Assembly: GCA_963920705.1 (NCBI GenBank)
Contig: OY987232.1
Location: 19,098,442-19,162,441, forward strand
DNA from: Odiellus spinosus
Taxonomy: Eukaryota > Arthropoda > Arachnida > Opiliones > Phalangiidae
Reading direction: 5' to 3'
Length of the DNA: 64,000 nucleotides
Part shown: one piece after another, positions 61,601 through 64,000 of the stretch
How the letters are laid out: the number at the start of each line of letters is the position of its first letter
Numbering within the stretch: position 1 is the first letter of the stretch
Notes under the pieces: model-generated
Seen by the model: the letters and a program-made list of their open reading frames with translations, nothing else
Database searches by the model: none
What the model was told of the DNA's origin: nothing
Made by a program: the position numbers and the translations under genes

Positions 61601-63047
61601 GTCAAATTAAAACCAATTAAATTGTCAAATTAAAACCAATTTAATTATCAAATTAAAACCAATTAAATTGTCAAATTAAAACCAATTAAATTGTCAAATT
61701 AAAACCAATTAAATTGTCAAATTAAAACCAATTAAATTGTCAAATTAAAACCAATTAAATTGTCAAATTAAAACCAATTAAATTGTCAAATTAAAACCAA
61801 TTTAATTATCAAATTAAAACCAATTAAATTGTCAAATTAAAACCAATTAAATTGTCAAATTAAAACCAATTAAATTGTCAAATTACGTCCAATTTAATTG
61901 TCAAATTAAAACCAATTAAATTGCCAAATTACGGGTAAGTTAATTATCTAATTAGGGGCTATATTTAATTACCTAAATACCAAATCATAATCGACTAATC
62001 TAATTATATAATTACGAATTTAATTATCTAATTAAGTAAAAAGTAATTGATCGACTTACATCCATGGGAAGCGCCAACAAGTCCTTGGGAGCGAGTCGAT
62101 GTTGAACGAAAGCGTCGTAAAGGGCGCAGACGGTCAAGACGGTAATGCCGTGTTCTTTGGTTAGCATGGAACAAGCGGCCCACGCCAGCGAAGCGTACAA
62201 ATAAAGCCACCGCTTCGTGTTGTTACTAGCCACCATTTTGCCATTGCTATTGGTGGGAGACGGCTGTTCTGGGTTGGCCGCACCGCCGCCTTGTCCGGTC
62301 ATCCAACTCCACCATCCACCAAACCAACCTCCGCCTCCAACGTCCACCAAGTCTTTATCCTGATTATCAAATAAATTAAACGCGAGGTTATAAGAAATTA
62401 AGTTTTGCCATAAGTATCGCCAAAAGTCTATAACATATTTCATATAAGTAAACAACGCCCCGTTGAGTGACTTTTGGTATCATGGAGGCGCCTAAAATGA
62501 ATACAATAATATATTTTCTTTCGTAATTACCTCGGGTTTGTCCCTGTACTTGCAATAGGTCATATAAGAAAGCATGGCCATGAGGAAAAAGAAACACGCC
62601 CCAACATCCGCTCTACCAACAACCCCCGCTACGGCTTCAGTATGAATAGGATGGACCGCGAATAATATGCCAGCAACGTACGTTGGAAATGGCCTGAAAT
62701 TATTTGTAATAAAAATTCATCTTTAATTTTATTTCTAATAAACATTGGAAGATAAAAAAACACTCAGTTCTAATTATAATTAAATTAATTACCTGTGAAG
62801 GAAGACGATTGAAGCAAAATGTGTAAAAAGTGCCGCAACGGCTGCGTGTAATAGAACGTTGACCAGATGATAGCCCCAAGGATCAAGTCCGGCCACCAGG
62901 TAATTGAGCCGGAATGAAAGTACGCACAATGGCCGGTAAGATTTGTGCGAACCACTGTGTGTTAATGGTGTCCCCCAGAAATCGTTGCGAAAAAGAGATG
63001 TCAATGGTGTACTCGATAAAAGGTCCTGGTTTGTTTTAATTGCGCGG
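4398..63047 (-). CDS. TMTC2: TMTC2-like ER O-mannosyltransferase with TPR repeats, 13 visible coding exons, 5' end outside window
   Basis: Joined exons, minus strand: 63047-62793, 62693-62531, 62359-62060, 60691-59401, 52441-52327, 23921-23836, 21670-21609, 11546-11424, 11333-11255, 11169-11048, 10939-10858, 5549-5371, 4619-4398. All twelve junctions are GT-AG and keep frame. The product (about 1,026 residues visible) has a multi-pass N-terminal half and a TPR C-terminal half, and aligns along its length with animal TMTC2. Family knowledge: TMTC proteins are ER enzymes that transfer mannose from dolichol-phosphate-mannose to cadherin-type domains, with the TPRs facing the lumen; TMTC2 has also been linked to ER calcium handling. 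The first visible codon completes a Ser just after the expected Asp-Asp motif, so about 30 residues including the start are missing. The visible part already exceeds the roughly 836-residue vertebrate protein, mainly through two low-complexity insertions. TMTC1, 3 and 4 fit less well, especially at the C-terminus. Confidence 0.93.
4620..5370. other. TMTC2 intron between visible exons 12 and 13
   Basis: 751 bp of AT-rich intron with intact GT and AG ends. No known repeat or nested gene was recognised. Confidence 0.7.
5371..5549 (-). CDS. TMTC2: TMTC2 visible exon 12: TPR
   Basis: Residues 894-953. The acceptor is a long T-run then CAG ending at 5550, and the donor is AAC|GTAAGT. Reads [20 protein letters not shown], then [20 protein letters not shown] and [14 protein letters not shown], matching EFDVVFNAAHMLRQ and AEKYYDLAARLRPN of vertebrate TMTC2. 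Its real acceptor must compete with the many look-alike acceptors in the intron just before it. Confidence 0.94.
5742..5757. repeat. Palindrome CAAGGGGTACCCCTTG capping the large minisatellite
   Basis: Perfect 16-bp palindrome after a long T-run. Within 30 bp begins a single inverted unit (ACAGGGGTGTA) and then the forward array, so the junction has the same order as at 265-404. Confidence 0.85.
5772..10743. repeat. 5-kb C5 minisatellite filling a TMTC2 intron
   Basis: Three unit lengths can be read. From 5772 to about 7750 the main unit is 32 bp (ACACCCCCTGT, A-run, then an AAATTAAATAAATAAT spacer), often alternating with an 18-bp unit. From about 7750 the array is nearly pure 19-bp ACACCCCCTGTAAAAAAAT. 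Zones of 18-bp units lie at about 10236-10395, and a variant patch with TTGCACCCCC at 8704-8830. It fills about 94% of the intron between visible exons 11 and 12. On the minus (sense) strand each unit reads T-run, ACAG, GGGG. Long open frames across it, in all three minus-strand frames, follow from the lack of stops in the unit and are not a gene. Confidence 0.97.
10858..10939 (-). CDS. TMTC2: TMTC2 visible exon 11: TPR
   Basis: Residues 867-894. Acceptor CTTTACAG at 10940, donor TATG|GTAAGT. Reads [20 protein letters not shown] then SSIYQHYG. The 5.3-kb intron downstream of this exon is nearly all minisatellite. Confidence 0.92.
11048..11169 (-). CDS. TMTC2: TMTC2 visible exon 10: TPR
   Basis: Residues 826-866. 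Acceptor TTTTCAG at 11170, donor TGG|GTATGT; the intron before it is 85 bp. Reads [20 protein letters not shown] then [17 protein letters not shown], almost the same as the vertebrate PEAEHWYMESL and [14 protein letters not shown] blocks. Confidence 0.94.
11255..11333 (-). CDS. TMTC2: TMTC2 visible exon 9: TPR
   Basis: Residues 800-826. Acceptor CATTAG at 11334 and donor ATGG|GTAAGT; the intron before it is 90 bp. Reads [20 protein letters not shown] then SLYNMMG, closely matching YKEAIQKMP and [11 protein letters not shown] of the vertebrate protein. Confidence 0.93.
11424..11546 (-). CDS. TMTC2: TMTC2 visible exon 8: TPR with KDP linker
   Basis: Residues 759-799, 41 codons in phase 0. Acceptor AATTTCAG at 11547, donor AAT|GTAAAG. 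Contains [10 protein letters not shown] and [17 protein letters not shown], corresponding to the NLKDPHAH and CLYNLGKLY region of vertebrate TMTC2. Confidence 0.92.
12088..12378 (+). mobile_element. Family C DNA-transposon-like fragment
   Basis: Shares with 14378-14682, 27105-27575, 44788-45340 and 58905-59350 the words GGATACGAATTAGAC, GGATAACGGGCCGAGATAAA and TACGACGTTTCTCGAAAT. The GAGCTCGGAAT end seen in full copies is missing here, and the fragment runs directly into a family B copy. Confidence 0.7.
12390..12770 (+). mobile_element. Family B dispersed repeat copy
   Basis: Begins TTTTAACGTAATGGGTTGG and ends near GAAAATATGACTCAAATT. Same family as 18230-18760, 23305-23735, 30010-30305, 37935-38205, 41025-41495 and 47020-47610. 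The shared core includes ATCACGCGACCATA, GATGACGTAG and GATTATAAAATATG. Non-coding; class unknown. Confidence 0.7.
13551..13874 (+). mobile_element. hAT-like MITE, CAGGGTTGGCACAG ends
   Basis: 324 bp, starting CAGGGTTGGCACAG and ending CTGTGGCAACCCTG, inverted repeats of the kind typical of hAT elements. It is filled with repeated TTCCCTGAC words. Other copies lie at 32240-32594 and 40102-40404. A clean 8-bp target duplication is not visible at this copy. Confidence 0.8.
14378..14682 (+). mobile_element. Family C copy
   Basis: Begins AAGCTCGGAATTGGATAATG after TA and reads through the family C core to GTTCTAGCTTCGAGATCTC. The first base of the GAGCTC terminus is mutated. The far end is missing. 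Confidence 0.7.
15306..15418 (+). repeat. 26-bp tandem array, CCCATTGAACTGGCTC units
   Basis: About four copies of a 26-bp unit containing CCCATTGAACTGGCTCAAAA and ACCGCAT. The CCCATT start recalls the units at 38309 and 58336. Confidence 0.9.
15780..16552. mobile_element. Foldback element with a MITE inserted in its right arm
   Basis: The left arm (TTTATTTTCGGAATCAGCGT onward, to CCGACCAATCATATTATTTC) is matched in reverse by the right arm (GAAATAATATGATTGGTCGG, then after the MITE to GTGATTCCGAAAATGAATTC). The right arm is interrupted by the MITE at 16106-16442. Fragments of the same arms occur near 22582-22616, 30968-31014, 51330-51376 and 57750. Non-coding. Confidence 0.75.
16106..16442 (+). 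mobile_element. MITE family A copy 1 (337 bp)
   Basis: Starts CAGAAGCCGATGAAACCC and ends with its reverse complement. The outer 39 bp of the two ends match almost perfectly, and the resemblance goes on to CCTCTCTGTATGGGT. Flanked by exact 7-bp copies of CTAAAAT (16099-16105 and 16443-16449). Short ORFs of 70-90 codons on both strands are by-products of the shared sequence and recur in every copy. Confidence 0.93.
17131..17584 (+). repeat. 23-bp tandem array, GCCCAATTTCAAACG units (first locus)
   Basis: About 20 units with a 23-bp period, each containing GCCCAATTTCAAACGTAAAT. Units after about 17430 change GCCC to GCCT. The same unit makes up the array at 45805-46313. Confidence 0.95.
18230..18760 (+). 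mobile_element. Family B copy, near full length
   Basis: From GGATTAAGTACTTTCACGA to GACTCAATTTAAATTTGCAG, about 530 bp. It is the most complete plus-strand copy together with 41025-41495. No ORF or clear terminal repeat was found. Confidence 0.72.
19185..19509 (+). mobile_element. MITE family A copy 2, truncated at its right end
   Basis: The left end CAGAAGTCGATGAAACCC is intact. The right end stops at GGAGGGTT, lacking the last bases of the inverted repeat, so no target duplication can be read. Confidence 0.88.
20432..20665 (-). mobile_element. Family C copy
   Basis: Begins GAGCTCGGAATCGGATCGAT after TA and continues through GGATAATTCATTTATTAATT and CCGGGTCTAATTCGTATCC. It ends at TATCCAATTCTGAGT, an imperfect version of the inverted terminus. 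Confidence 0.72.
21095..21345 (-). mobile_element. Family G fragment joined to a family B fragment
   Basis: 21140-21215 reads CACTTAAAAATAGACAAAAA and GTGATTTGGACTCTTCC, the hallmark of family G. It is followed by AATTCCCCGCAATCTACGTC and more of family B in reverse. Confidence 0.65.
21609..21670 (-). CDS. TMTC2: TMTC2 visible exon 7: short TPR exon
   Basis: Residues 738-758, only 62 bp. Acceptor TTTTCAG at 21671, donor GAG|GTTAGT. Reads [20 protein letters not shown] plus E, a TPR helix pair. A MITE copy sits 88 bp 5' of the acceptor, within the same intron. The M is made by the splice junction and is not a start codon. Confidence 0.88.
21759..22095 (+). mobile_element. MITE family A copy 3
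   Basis: 337 bp with both inverted ends intact and exact 7-bp flanks ATGAAAC (21752-21758 and 22096-22102). It lies 88 bp 5' of the acceptor side of visible exon 7. Confidence 0.93.
23305..23735 (-). mobile_element. Family B copy, reverse
   Basis: Starts GAACTACAAATAGAAATTGA and ends CGTGAAAGTACTTAATCCAT. It stops about 100 bp from visible exon 6. Confidence 0.72.
23836..23921 (-). CDS. TMTC2: TMTC2 visible exon 6: TPR
   Basis: Residues 709-738. Acceptor TTTCTAG at 23922, donor GCTA|GTAAGTAA. Reads [20 protein letters not shown] then IQFRPRLA, a TPR matching the second repeat of TMTC2. Phase 2 in, phase 1 out, both agreeing with neighbours. Confidence 0.9.
24310..24910 (+). repeat. Dispersed block G/E, copy 1
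   Basis: Family G words (CACTTAAAAATAAACAAAAA, GTGATTTGGACTC) are followed by AATCAATGAGCGCCTGTAAA and GGATAAATTAATAACTCGAT. The same order and sequence recur at 43665-44195, so this is a two-copy block some 500-600 bp long. Confidence 0.8.
26084..26419 (+). mobile_element. MITE family A copy 4
   Basis: 336 bp, ends CAGAAGCCAATGAAACCC and its reverse, with exact 7-bp flanks ATTTCGG (26077-26083 and 26420-26426). Confidence 0.93.
27105..27575 (-). mobile_element. Family C copy
   Basis: Begins GCATCTGTGAATGTCAATCG and continues through CGGATACCCGAATGTAACGG, TGAGATCTCGAAGCTAGAAC and TTTATCCGAGATTAAAATAT. Nearly identical to 44820-45280, but both GAGCTC ends are missing. Confidence 0.78.
28025..28200 (-). 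mobile_element. Family B fragment, reverse
   Basis: Contains AATTCCCCGTAACTACGTCA and GTACTTAACC, a diverged part of family B. Confidence 0.5.
28600..28930. repeat. Foldback around CTGCTTCGGGAACCAGTTTC
   Basis: The arm CGATTTCTCGAAACTGCTTC continuing to GGGAACCAGTTTC at 28636-28675 is matched in reverse at about 28786-28825, and a third half-copy (ACTGGTTCCCGAAGCAG) lies at 28911. ATCGATTT words decorate both arms. The 110-codon ORF starting at 28354 runs into this structure and has no recognisable domain. Confidence 0.6.
29645..29750 (+). mobile_element. Family B fragment
   Basis: Reads ATTTTGTTCTATGACATATG through GAAAATATGACTCAATTTC. Only the right end of family B is present. Confidence 0.6.
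30010..30305 (-). mobile_element. Family B copy, reverse
   Basis: Starts GAACTCCAAATAGAAATTGA and ends AAAGTACTTAATCCG. It contains the uninterrupted TACATATGTCATAGAAC that serves as the empty-site reference for the nested MITE at 47097. Confidence 0.75.
31746..32198 (+). mobile_element. hAT-like MITE with CAGGGCTCCCAG ends and TATAGG subterminal tracts
   Basis: 453 bp. Begins CAGGGCTCCCAG and ends CTGGGAGCCCTG, a 12-bp perfect inverted repeat of hAT type. Both subterminal regions carry many TTATAGG words. The A-rich flanks (TTAAAAA left, TAAAAAAA right) are compatible with a target duplication but not decisive. A short minus-strand ORF inside is not coding. Confidence 0.8.
32240..32594 (+). 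mobile_element. hAT-like MITE, CAGGGTTGGCACAG family
   Basis: 355 bp, same family as 13551-13874. The ends are CAGGGTTGGCACAG and CTGTGACAACCCTG. The flanks AACAATAA and AATAATAA agree at 7 of 8 bases, in keeping with the 8-bp duplications of hAT elements. It lies 41 bp after the CAGGGCTCCCAG element. Confidence 0.82.
35245..35770 (+). repeat. Family G copies
   Basis: Two partial units, AAAGTCTATGATTATATTCA near 35250 and a longer one at about 35600-35770 ending GTCATCACCCCTGTCCTGCT. Family G pairs AAGTAAACAACGCC with CACTTAAAAATAGAC about 100 bp later. Confidence 0.65.
35790..36128 (-). mobile_element. MITE family A copy 5, reverse orientation
   Basis: 339 bp, ends CAAAAGCCGATGAAACCC and CATCTACTTCTG, with exact 7-bp flanks ACTTTGG (35783-35789 and 36129-36135). 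Inverted relative to copies 1-4. Confidence 0.92.
36605..36990 (+). repeat. 12-bp tandem array, TAACCGATTTCC units
   Basis: About 32 units. The first 25 or so read AACCGATTTCCT with one AACCGACTTCCT, while the last seven all read AACTGATTTCCT, so the C-to-T variant is confined to one end. Confidence 0.97.
37278..37292 (+). repeat. Run of 15 G
   Basis: Fifteen consecutive G bases, out of keeping with this AT-rich window. Could be partly a sequencing artefact. Confidence 0.8.
37795..38205 (+). mobile_element. Family G fragment and family B copy
   Basis: 37800-37865 carries CACTTAAAAAATAACCAAAA and GTGATTTGGACTCTTCC. 37935-38205 carries CACGAGAAAGCGACC through AACCCAATTTCAATTTGAAG of family B. 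Confidence 0.68.
38309..38787. repeat. Foldback minisatellite, CCCATTCGACCGAAAT units with TTAGG tract
   Basis: 38309-38520 holds about 13 units of CCCATTCGACCGAAAT. At 38611-38637 is AGGTTAGGTTAGGTTAGG, a short telomere-like run. 38670-38787 carries the same units inverted (ATTTCGGTCGAATGGG), including a near-perfect hairpin at about 38668-38714. The ORFs read across the array are repeat artefacts. Confidence 0.92.
40102..40404 (+). mobile_element. hAT-like MITE, CAGGGTTGCCACAG family
   Basis: 303 bp, ends CAGGGTTGCCACAG and ATGTGGCAACCCTG. Third copy of the family at 13551 and 32240, with internal deletions. Confidence 0.8.
41025..41495 (+). mobile_element. Family B copy, long form
   Basis: Runs from TTAAGTACTTTCACGAAAAA to ACGACTCAATTTCTATTTAG, parallel to 18230-18760 with some deletions. 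Confidence 0.72.
42125..42250 (-). mobile_element. Family B remnant, reverse
   Basis: Starts GAACTCTAAATTGAAATTGA and then jumps to TTAATTCTCACGCG, so the centre is deleted. Confidence 0.55.
43665..44195 (+). repeat. Dispersed block G/E, copy 2
   Basis: Family G in its longest form (AAAGTCTATGACTTTATTCC, AAGTAAACAACGCCCCGTAG, GATACTATCAGAAAAGG) is followed by AATCAATGGGCGCCTGTAAA, as in 24310-24910. It supplies the empty-site reference for the MITE at 55965. Confidence 0.8.
44788..45340 (-). mobile_element. Family C element, near full length
   Basis: About 553 bp. The left end reads GTCCTCGGAATCCGTATAAC, a decayed GAGCTCGGAAT terminus, and the right end reads CCGATTCCGAGCTC followed by TA. 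Several copies of this family abut TA, suggesting TA target sites as in Tc1/mariner-like elements. No transposase is present. Confidence 0.78.
45805..46313 (+). repeat. 23-bp tandem array, GCCCAATTTCAAACG units (second locus)
   Basis: About 22 units of the same 23-bp repeat as at 17131-17584, in the same orientation and 28 kb away. The flanks show diverged edge units (CGGCTTAAGCCCAACTTCAG). Confidence 0.95.
47020..47610 (-). mobile_element. Family B copy interrupted by MITE A
   Basis: The left part ends at ATACATATGTC and the right part resumes at ATATGTCATAGAACAAAATT. Between them is MITE A copy 6. Removing the MITE and one ATATGTC gives the uninterrupted family B order seen at 30010-30305. 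Confidence 0.85.
47097..47433 (-). mobile_element. MITE family A copy 6, reverse orientation
   Basis: 337 bp with intact ends and exact 7-bp flanks ATATGTC (47090-47096 and 47434-47440). Inserted in a family B repeat. Confidence 0.95.
48000..48482 (+). repeat. Dispersed repeat D, copy 1
   Basis: Shares about 480 bp with 50325-50805, from TTTGATTGGCTCGAATTAAG to ACCAATGGATTCCTTG, in the same orientation 2.3 kb apart. No terminal repeats or ORF were recognised. Confidence 0.85.
49091..49530 (-). mobile_element. Family C' element, one end lost
   Basis: Begins GAGCTCGGAATTCGTATAAT after TA, then TTATCCAAAAATGGGAGCC and GCGGCGAAGGCTTATCTTCG. It is a subfamily of C whose full copy is at 53623-54163 in the opposite direction. 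Confidence 0.8.
50325..50805 (+). repeat. Dispersed repeat D, copy 2
   Basis: Second copy of the repeat at 48000-48482, carrying small deletions. Just after it lie two single units related to the 23-bp array (AAATTAGGCTTAAG at about 50823-50870). Confidence 0.85.
52327..52441 (-). CDS. TMTC2: TMTC2 visible exon 5: first TPR
   Basis: Residues 671-709. Acceptor TTTCAG at 52442, donor CT|GTAAGT at 52326, phases 1 in and 2 out. Translation reads [20 protein letters not shown] and ends [10 protein letters not shown], aligning with the first TPR of vertebrate TMTC2 including the SNMAD block. The exon is isolated, with 6.96 kb of intron on its 5' side and 28.4 kb on its 3' side. Inverted transposon copies lie on both sides of it. 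Confidence 0.92.
53041..53322. mobile_element. 282-bp long-hairpin MITE with 5-bp TATAG flanks
   Basis: The ends start CCAAGGAGGATCAGAGAAGG and match in reverse over about 35 bp. Beyond that the arms still pair imperfectly almost to the centre (GTAAACTGTTGTCACGTGG against CCACGCGACAACAATTTAC), so the whole element could fold into one hairpin. TATAG is directly repeated at 53036-53040 and 53323-53327. No other copy is in this window. Confidence 0.85.
53623..54163 (+). mobile_element. Family C' element, full length
   Basis: 541 bp bounded by GAGCTCGGAAT and ATTCCGAGCTC inverted ends, followed by TA on the right. Inverted relative to 49091-49530. No transposase. Confidence 0.82.
54763..55201. 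mobile_element. Non-autonomous element with TACCCTCTTCAGA ends and TTA flanks
   Basis: 439 bp. The ends are TACCCTCTTCAGA and its reverse complement. TTA is repeated at 54760-54762 and 55202-55204, as in PIF/Harbinger-type insertions. TTTCAGACG recurs near both ends. The centre carries a GC-rich hairpin at 54902-54965 (CGCGCGGGAAAAGCTAAGCC against its reverse). No ORF. Confidence 0.75.
55325..55410 (-). repeat. Family G fragment, reverse
   Basis: GAAGAGTCCAAATCACTGGA and ACAGGGGTGATGACTTTTG are the reverse complement of the family G end. Confidence 0.7.
55930..56410 (+). repeat. Family G copy interrupted by MITE A
   Basis: CAACGCCTTGTAGTTCAATA leads to CTATCAG, then MITE A copy 7, then CTATCAGCAAAGGTCCCCCT. 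The uninterrupted order is seen at 43700-43740. Confidence 0.82.
55965..56301 (+). mobile_element. MITE family A copy 7
   Basis: 337 bp with ends CAGAAATAGATGAAACCC and CATCGGCTTCTG, and exact 7-bp flanks CTATCAG (55958-55964 and 56302-56308). Confidence 0.93.
58336..58456. repeat. Small foldback, CCCATTTCGCCC units with TTAGG tract
   Basis: Two forward units (CCCATTTCGCCCAAAA, CCCATTTCGCCCAATT), then TTAGGTTAGG and GGTTAGGTTAG, then two inverted units ending GGGCGAAATGGG. Same layout as 38309-38787 with a different unit. Confidence 0.85.
58905..59350 (+). mobile_element. Family C copy
   Basis: Begins near AGCTCGGATATTTTAATAAA and continues through GGATACGAATTAGACCCGGA to CCGATTGACATTAACG. 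It ends about 50 bp from the donor of visible exon 4. Confidence 0.75.
59401..60691 (-). CDS. TMTC2: TMTC2 visible exon 4: large membrane-domain exon with Ser/Asn-rich loop
   Basis: Residues 241-671, 1,291 bp. The acceptor is TTTCAG before 60691 and the donor is AAAG|GTAAGA after 59401 (phase 1). It begins [17 protein letters not shown]. It carries the DUF1736-type block ([20 protein letters not shown], then [10 protein letters not shown]), a loop of roughly 190 residues rich in Ser, Asn, Gly and His, then the very conserved [20 protein letters not shown] and [15 protein letters not shown] helices. It closes with [12 protein letters not shown], the usual bridge into the first TPR. The loop corresponds to a shorter, poorly conserved loop in vertebrates. 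The open frame runs a few codons into the intron before a stop, so the splice donor rather than the stop marks the true end. Confidence 0.94.
60754..60870 (+). repeat. 24-bp tandem array, TAATTGTGGGTCAATTTT units
   Basis: About four to five units with a 24-bp period containing ACTAATTGTGGGTCAATTTT. The last unit is diverged (AAAAAGGGGTCAATTT). Confidence 0.95.
60895..61935 (+). repeat. 23-bp tandem array, AATTAAATTGTCAAATTAAA units
   Basis: About 45 units with a 23-bp period. ACGTCC replaces AAAACC in a few edge units. AATTTAATTATC variants recur at about 61363, 61546, 61639 and 61799, a hint of larger repeating blocks. Confidence 0.96.
62060..62359 (-). CDS. TMTC2: TMTC2 visible exon 3: Gly/Trp-rich loop and KEHG membrane block
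   Basis: Residues 141-240, exactly 100 codons in phase 0 at both ends. The acceptor is AATCAG before 62359 and the donor is GAT|GTAAGT after 62060. After an unusual Gly/Trp-rich linker ([19 protein letters not shown]) and an Asn/Ser/Pro stretch come a helix ([15 protein letters not shown]) and the family block [18 protein letters not shown]. Vertebrate TMTCs usually read KEQG here, so the His is a substitution at a conserved spot. The linker is absent from vertebrate TMTC2 and accounts for part of the extra length. Confidence 0.92.
62401..62485 (+). repeat. Family G fragment inside a 171-bp intron
   Basis: AAAAGTCTATAACATATTTC and AAGTAAACAACGCCCCGT match family G at 19848 and 43668. It occupies about half of the intron between visible exons 2 and 3. 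Confidence 0.65.
62531..62693 (-). CDS. TMTC2: TMTC2 visible exon 2: conserved [10 protein letters not shown] segment
   Basis: Residues 86-140. The acceptor is TTTCAG before 62693 and the donor is GAG|GTAATT after 62531. The exon holds [19 protein letters not shown], one of the most conserved blocks of the TMTC family, between two hydrophobic helices. The intron on its 5' side is only 99 bp. The exon ends on a codon boundary, matching the phase of the next exon. Confidence 0.93.
62793..63047 (-). CDS. TMTC2: TMTC2 visible exon 1: N-terminal lumenal loop and membrane segment
   Basis: Residues 1-86 of the visible product. The acceptor is a T-rich tract ending in TAG at 63049-63048, and the donor is CAG|GTAATT at 62792. 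The exon begins with the third base of a Ser codon, followed by [10 protein letters not shown], the conserved stretch just after the catalytic Asp-Asp of TMTC proteins. It contains [20 protein letters not shown], nearly unchanged in animal TMTC2, then a hydrophobic helix starting [14 protein letters not shown]. It ends in phase 2. The start codon is not here: the upstream exon with the Asp-Asp pair was not found in 63048-64000. Confidence 0.93.
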
Positions 63048-64000
63048 CTAAAAATACAAAATTAACAAACGGATGATTAGAAAGATCATAACACCGAAAT
63101 TAAAAGTCTAGGGTGGTGAAAGTCCAAAGCTTTGGGTGGGTGTTTTAGTCGCCTTGAAACTGAGTAAAAAATTACCAGAAGTAGATGAAACCCTCCTTTG
63201 AAGTCTACTACTCTAATGTTCGATATAGCGCCCCTCTCTGTATGGGTAAAATTCACAATTTTACGAGATCGGAAAGGGTCCAACTTCATACCCCCCTGTC
63301 TACGGAAAATTGGAAATTCTCTCTCTCCACAAACGACGACGTTTTTTGGACGAACTCCGAGGCTGCTAGAGATATTCGCTGGACGAACTCCCGCTCCGAA
63401 AATATCAACCGTTAGGAGGCGTACGAATCGCGCTTTTTGAAACTAACCCATAAAGAGAGGGGTAGACAAGACCAGGGAGTAATAGACTTCAAAGGAGGGT
63501 TTCATCGGCTTCTGATATTACGAATTTAATATTAAAAAGCTGAAATTTGTAATAAATTATTTTGCAATAAAAAAAGCGCGATATGAAAAAGAATTTTGGT
63601 AGCGTTGAACTTTTACAATGGTTGTTTTTATCCAAATAGAGGGGATAGTTGAAATTTTGTGTAGAGAGAATATTGCACTCATTATTCCGTGATTAATTAA
63701 CATTCTTTGGTACTTAAAATAAACTTTTAGATATTAATTGCAAAGGTATGAATAGAAAATGTAGAAACAGCGACATCTAACGTTGTTATAAAAACCACGA
63801 GGGTAAGAATGCATCCAGCCTATGTAGGTGTAGGTTATTACCTAAATTATATGGCATTGGTGCTGATAGCCCTACAACTCCATTCCCCAAGACATAAAAC
63901 ATCGCTGAAATCGTTTTCTTCAGGTTTTCACGCTTAAGTGACCACGTAGCAAAACACTGTAACTACCTTTGGGTCGTGAAAGTACTCGCGTTTAAATTTT
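63048..64000. other. Upstream part of TMTC2 intron, first exon not found
   Basis: Holds MITE A copy 8. I searched the minus strand for an exon ending in an Asp-Asp-Ser motif with a phase-2 donor and found none. The remaining sequence shows no coding signal. Confidence 0.6.
63176..63514 (+). mobile_element. MITE family A copy 8
   Basis: 339 bp with ends CAGAAGTAGATGAAACCC and CATCGGCTTCTG. The flanks AAATTAC and ATATTAC agree at 6 of 7 bases. It lies 128 bp from the acceptor of visible exon 1. Confidence 0.9.

Larger units (their letters stand above)
60692..62059. other. TMTC2 intron between visible exons 3 and 4 (1.4 kb)
   Basis: Almost entirely two tandem arrays (60754-60870 and 60895-61935) with short unique ends carrying the splice sites. 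Confidence 0.8.

Noticed and set aside
62388-62597. A 69-codon frame overlapping visible exon 2
   Set aside because: It is a shifted frame of the real exon running into the intron.
63515-64000. First coding exon of TMTC2
   Set aside because: No minus-strand segment encodes the expected Asp-Asp-Ser end with a phase-2 donor, so the exon most likely lies beyond 64000.

Overview
The window is eukaryotic, strongly AT-rich, and almost completely filled by one gene on the minus strand. That gene is an orthologue of TMTC2, an ER transmembrane O-mannosyltransferase with tetratricopeptide repeats. I could place 13 coding exons by joining GT-AG splice sites with matching phase. They run from 63047 down to the stop codon at 4398 and encode about 1,026 residues. 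The first coding exon, with the start codon and the catalytic Asp-Asp pair, should lie beyond base 64000. The protein resembles animal TMTC2 throughout, and short TTAGG runs fit an arthropod, most likely an insect. I cannot name the species. No bacterial gene, rRNA, tRNA or second convincing protein gene was seen.

Layout, low to high coordinate (3' to 5' of the gene). 1-4397: downstream DNA with a minisatellite fragment, short palindromes and a possible poly(A) signal. 4398-5549: the last two coding exons. 5550-10857: an intron that is about 94% minisatellite built on a C5-containing 19-bp unit. 10858-11546: a compact cluster of four TPR exons separated by introns of only 85-108 bp. 11547-23835: introns and two short TPR exons, with many transposon-derived repeats. 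23922-52326: one 28.4-kb intron made of dispersed repeats, foldback elements and small tandem arrays. 52327-52441: one TPR exon. 52442-59400: a further repeat-rich intron. 59401-63047: four membrane-domain exons, including a 1,291-bp exon, with a 23-bp AT-rich array in one intron.

The repeat content is the unusual part. A 337-bp MITE is present in eight copies, seven of them with visible 7-bp target duplications (six exact, one 6/7). At least five other non-autonomous DNA-transposon-like families are present. Several foldback elements carry minisatellite arrays, two of them with short telomere-like TTAGG tracts. In the sense of TMTC2 transcription the big minisatellite presents a T-run followed by ACAG in every unit, so one intron offers some 200 acceptor-like sites. 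Inverted transposon copies also flank the isolated 115-bp exon, which could favour exon skipping or circularisation. These points are inferences from sequence and have no expression evidence here.
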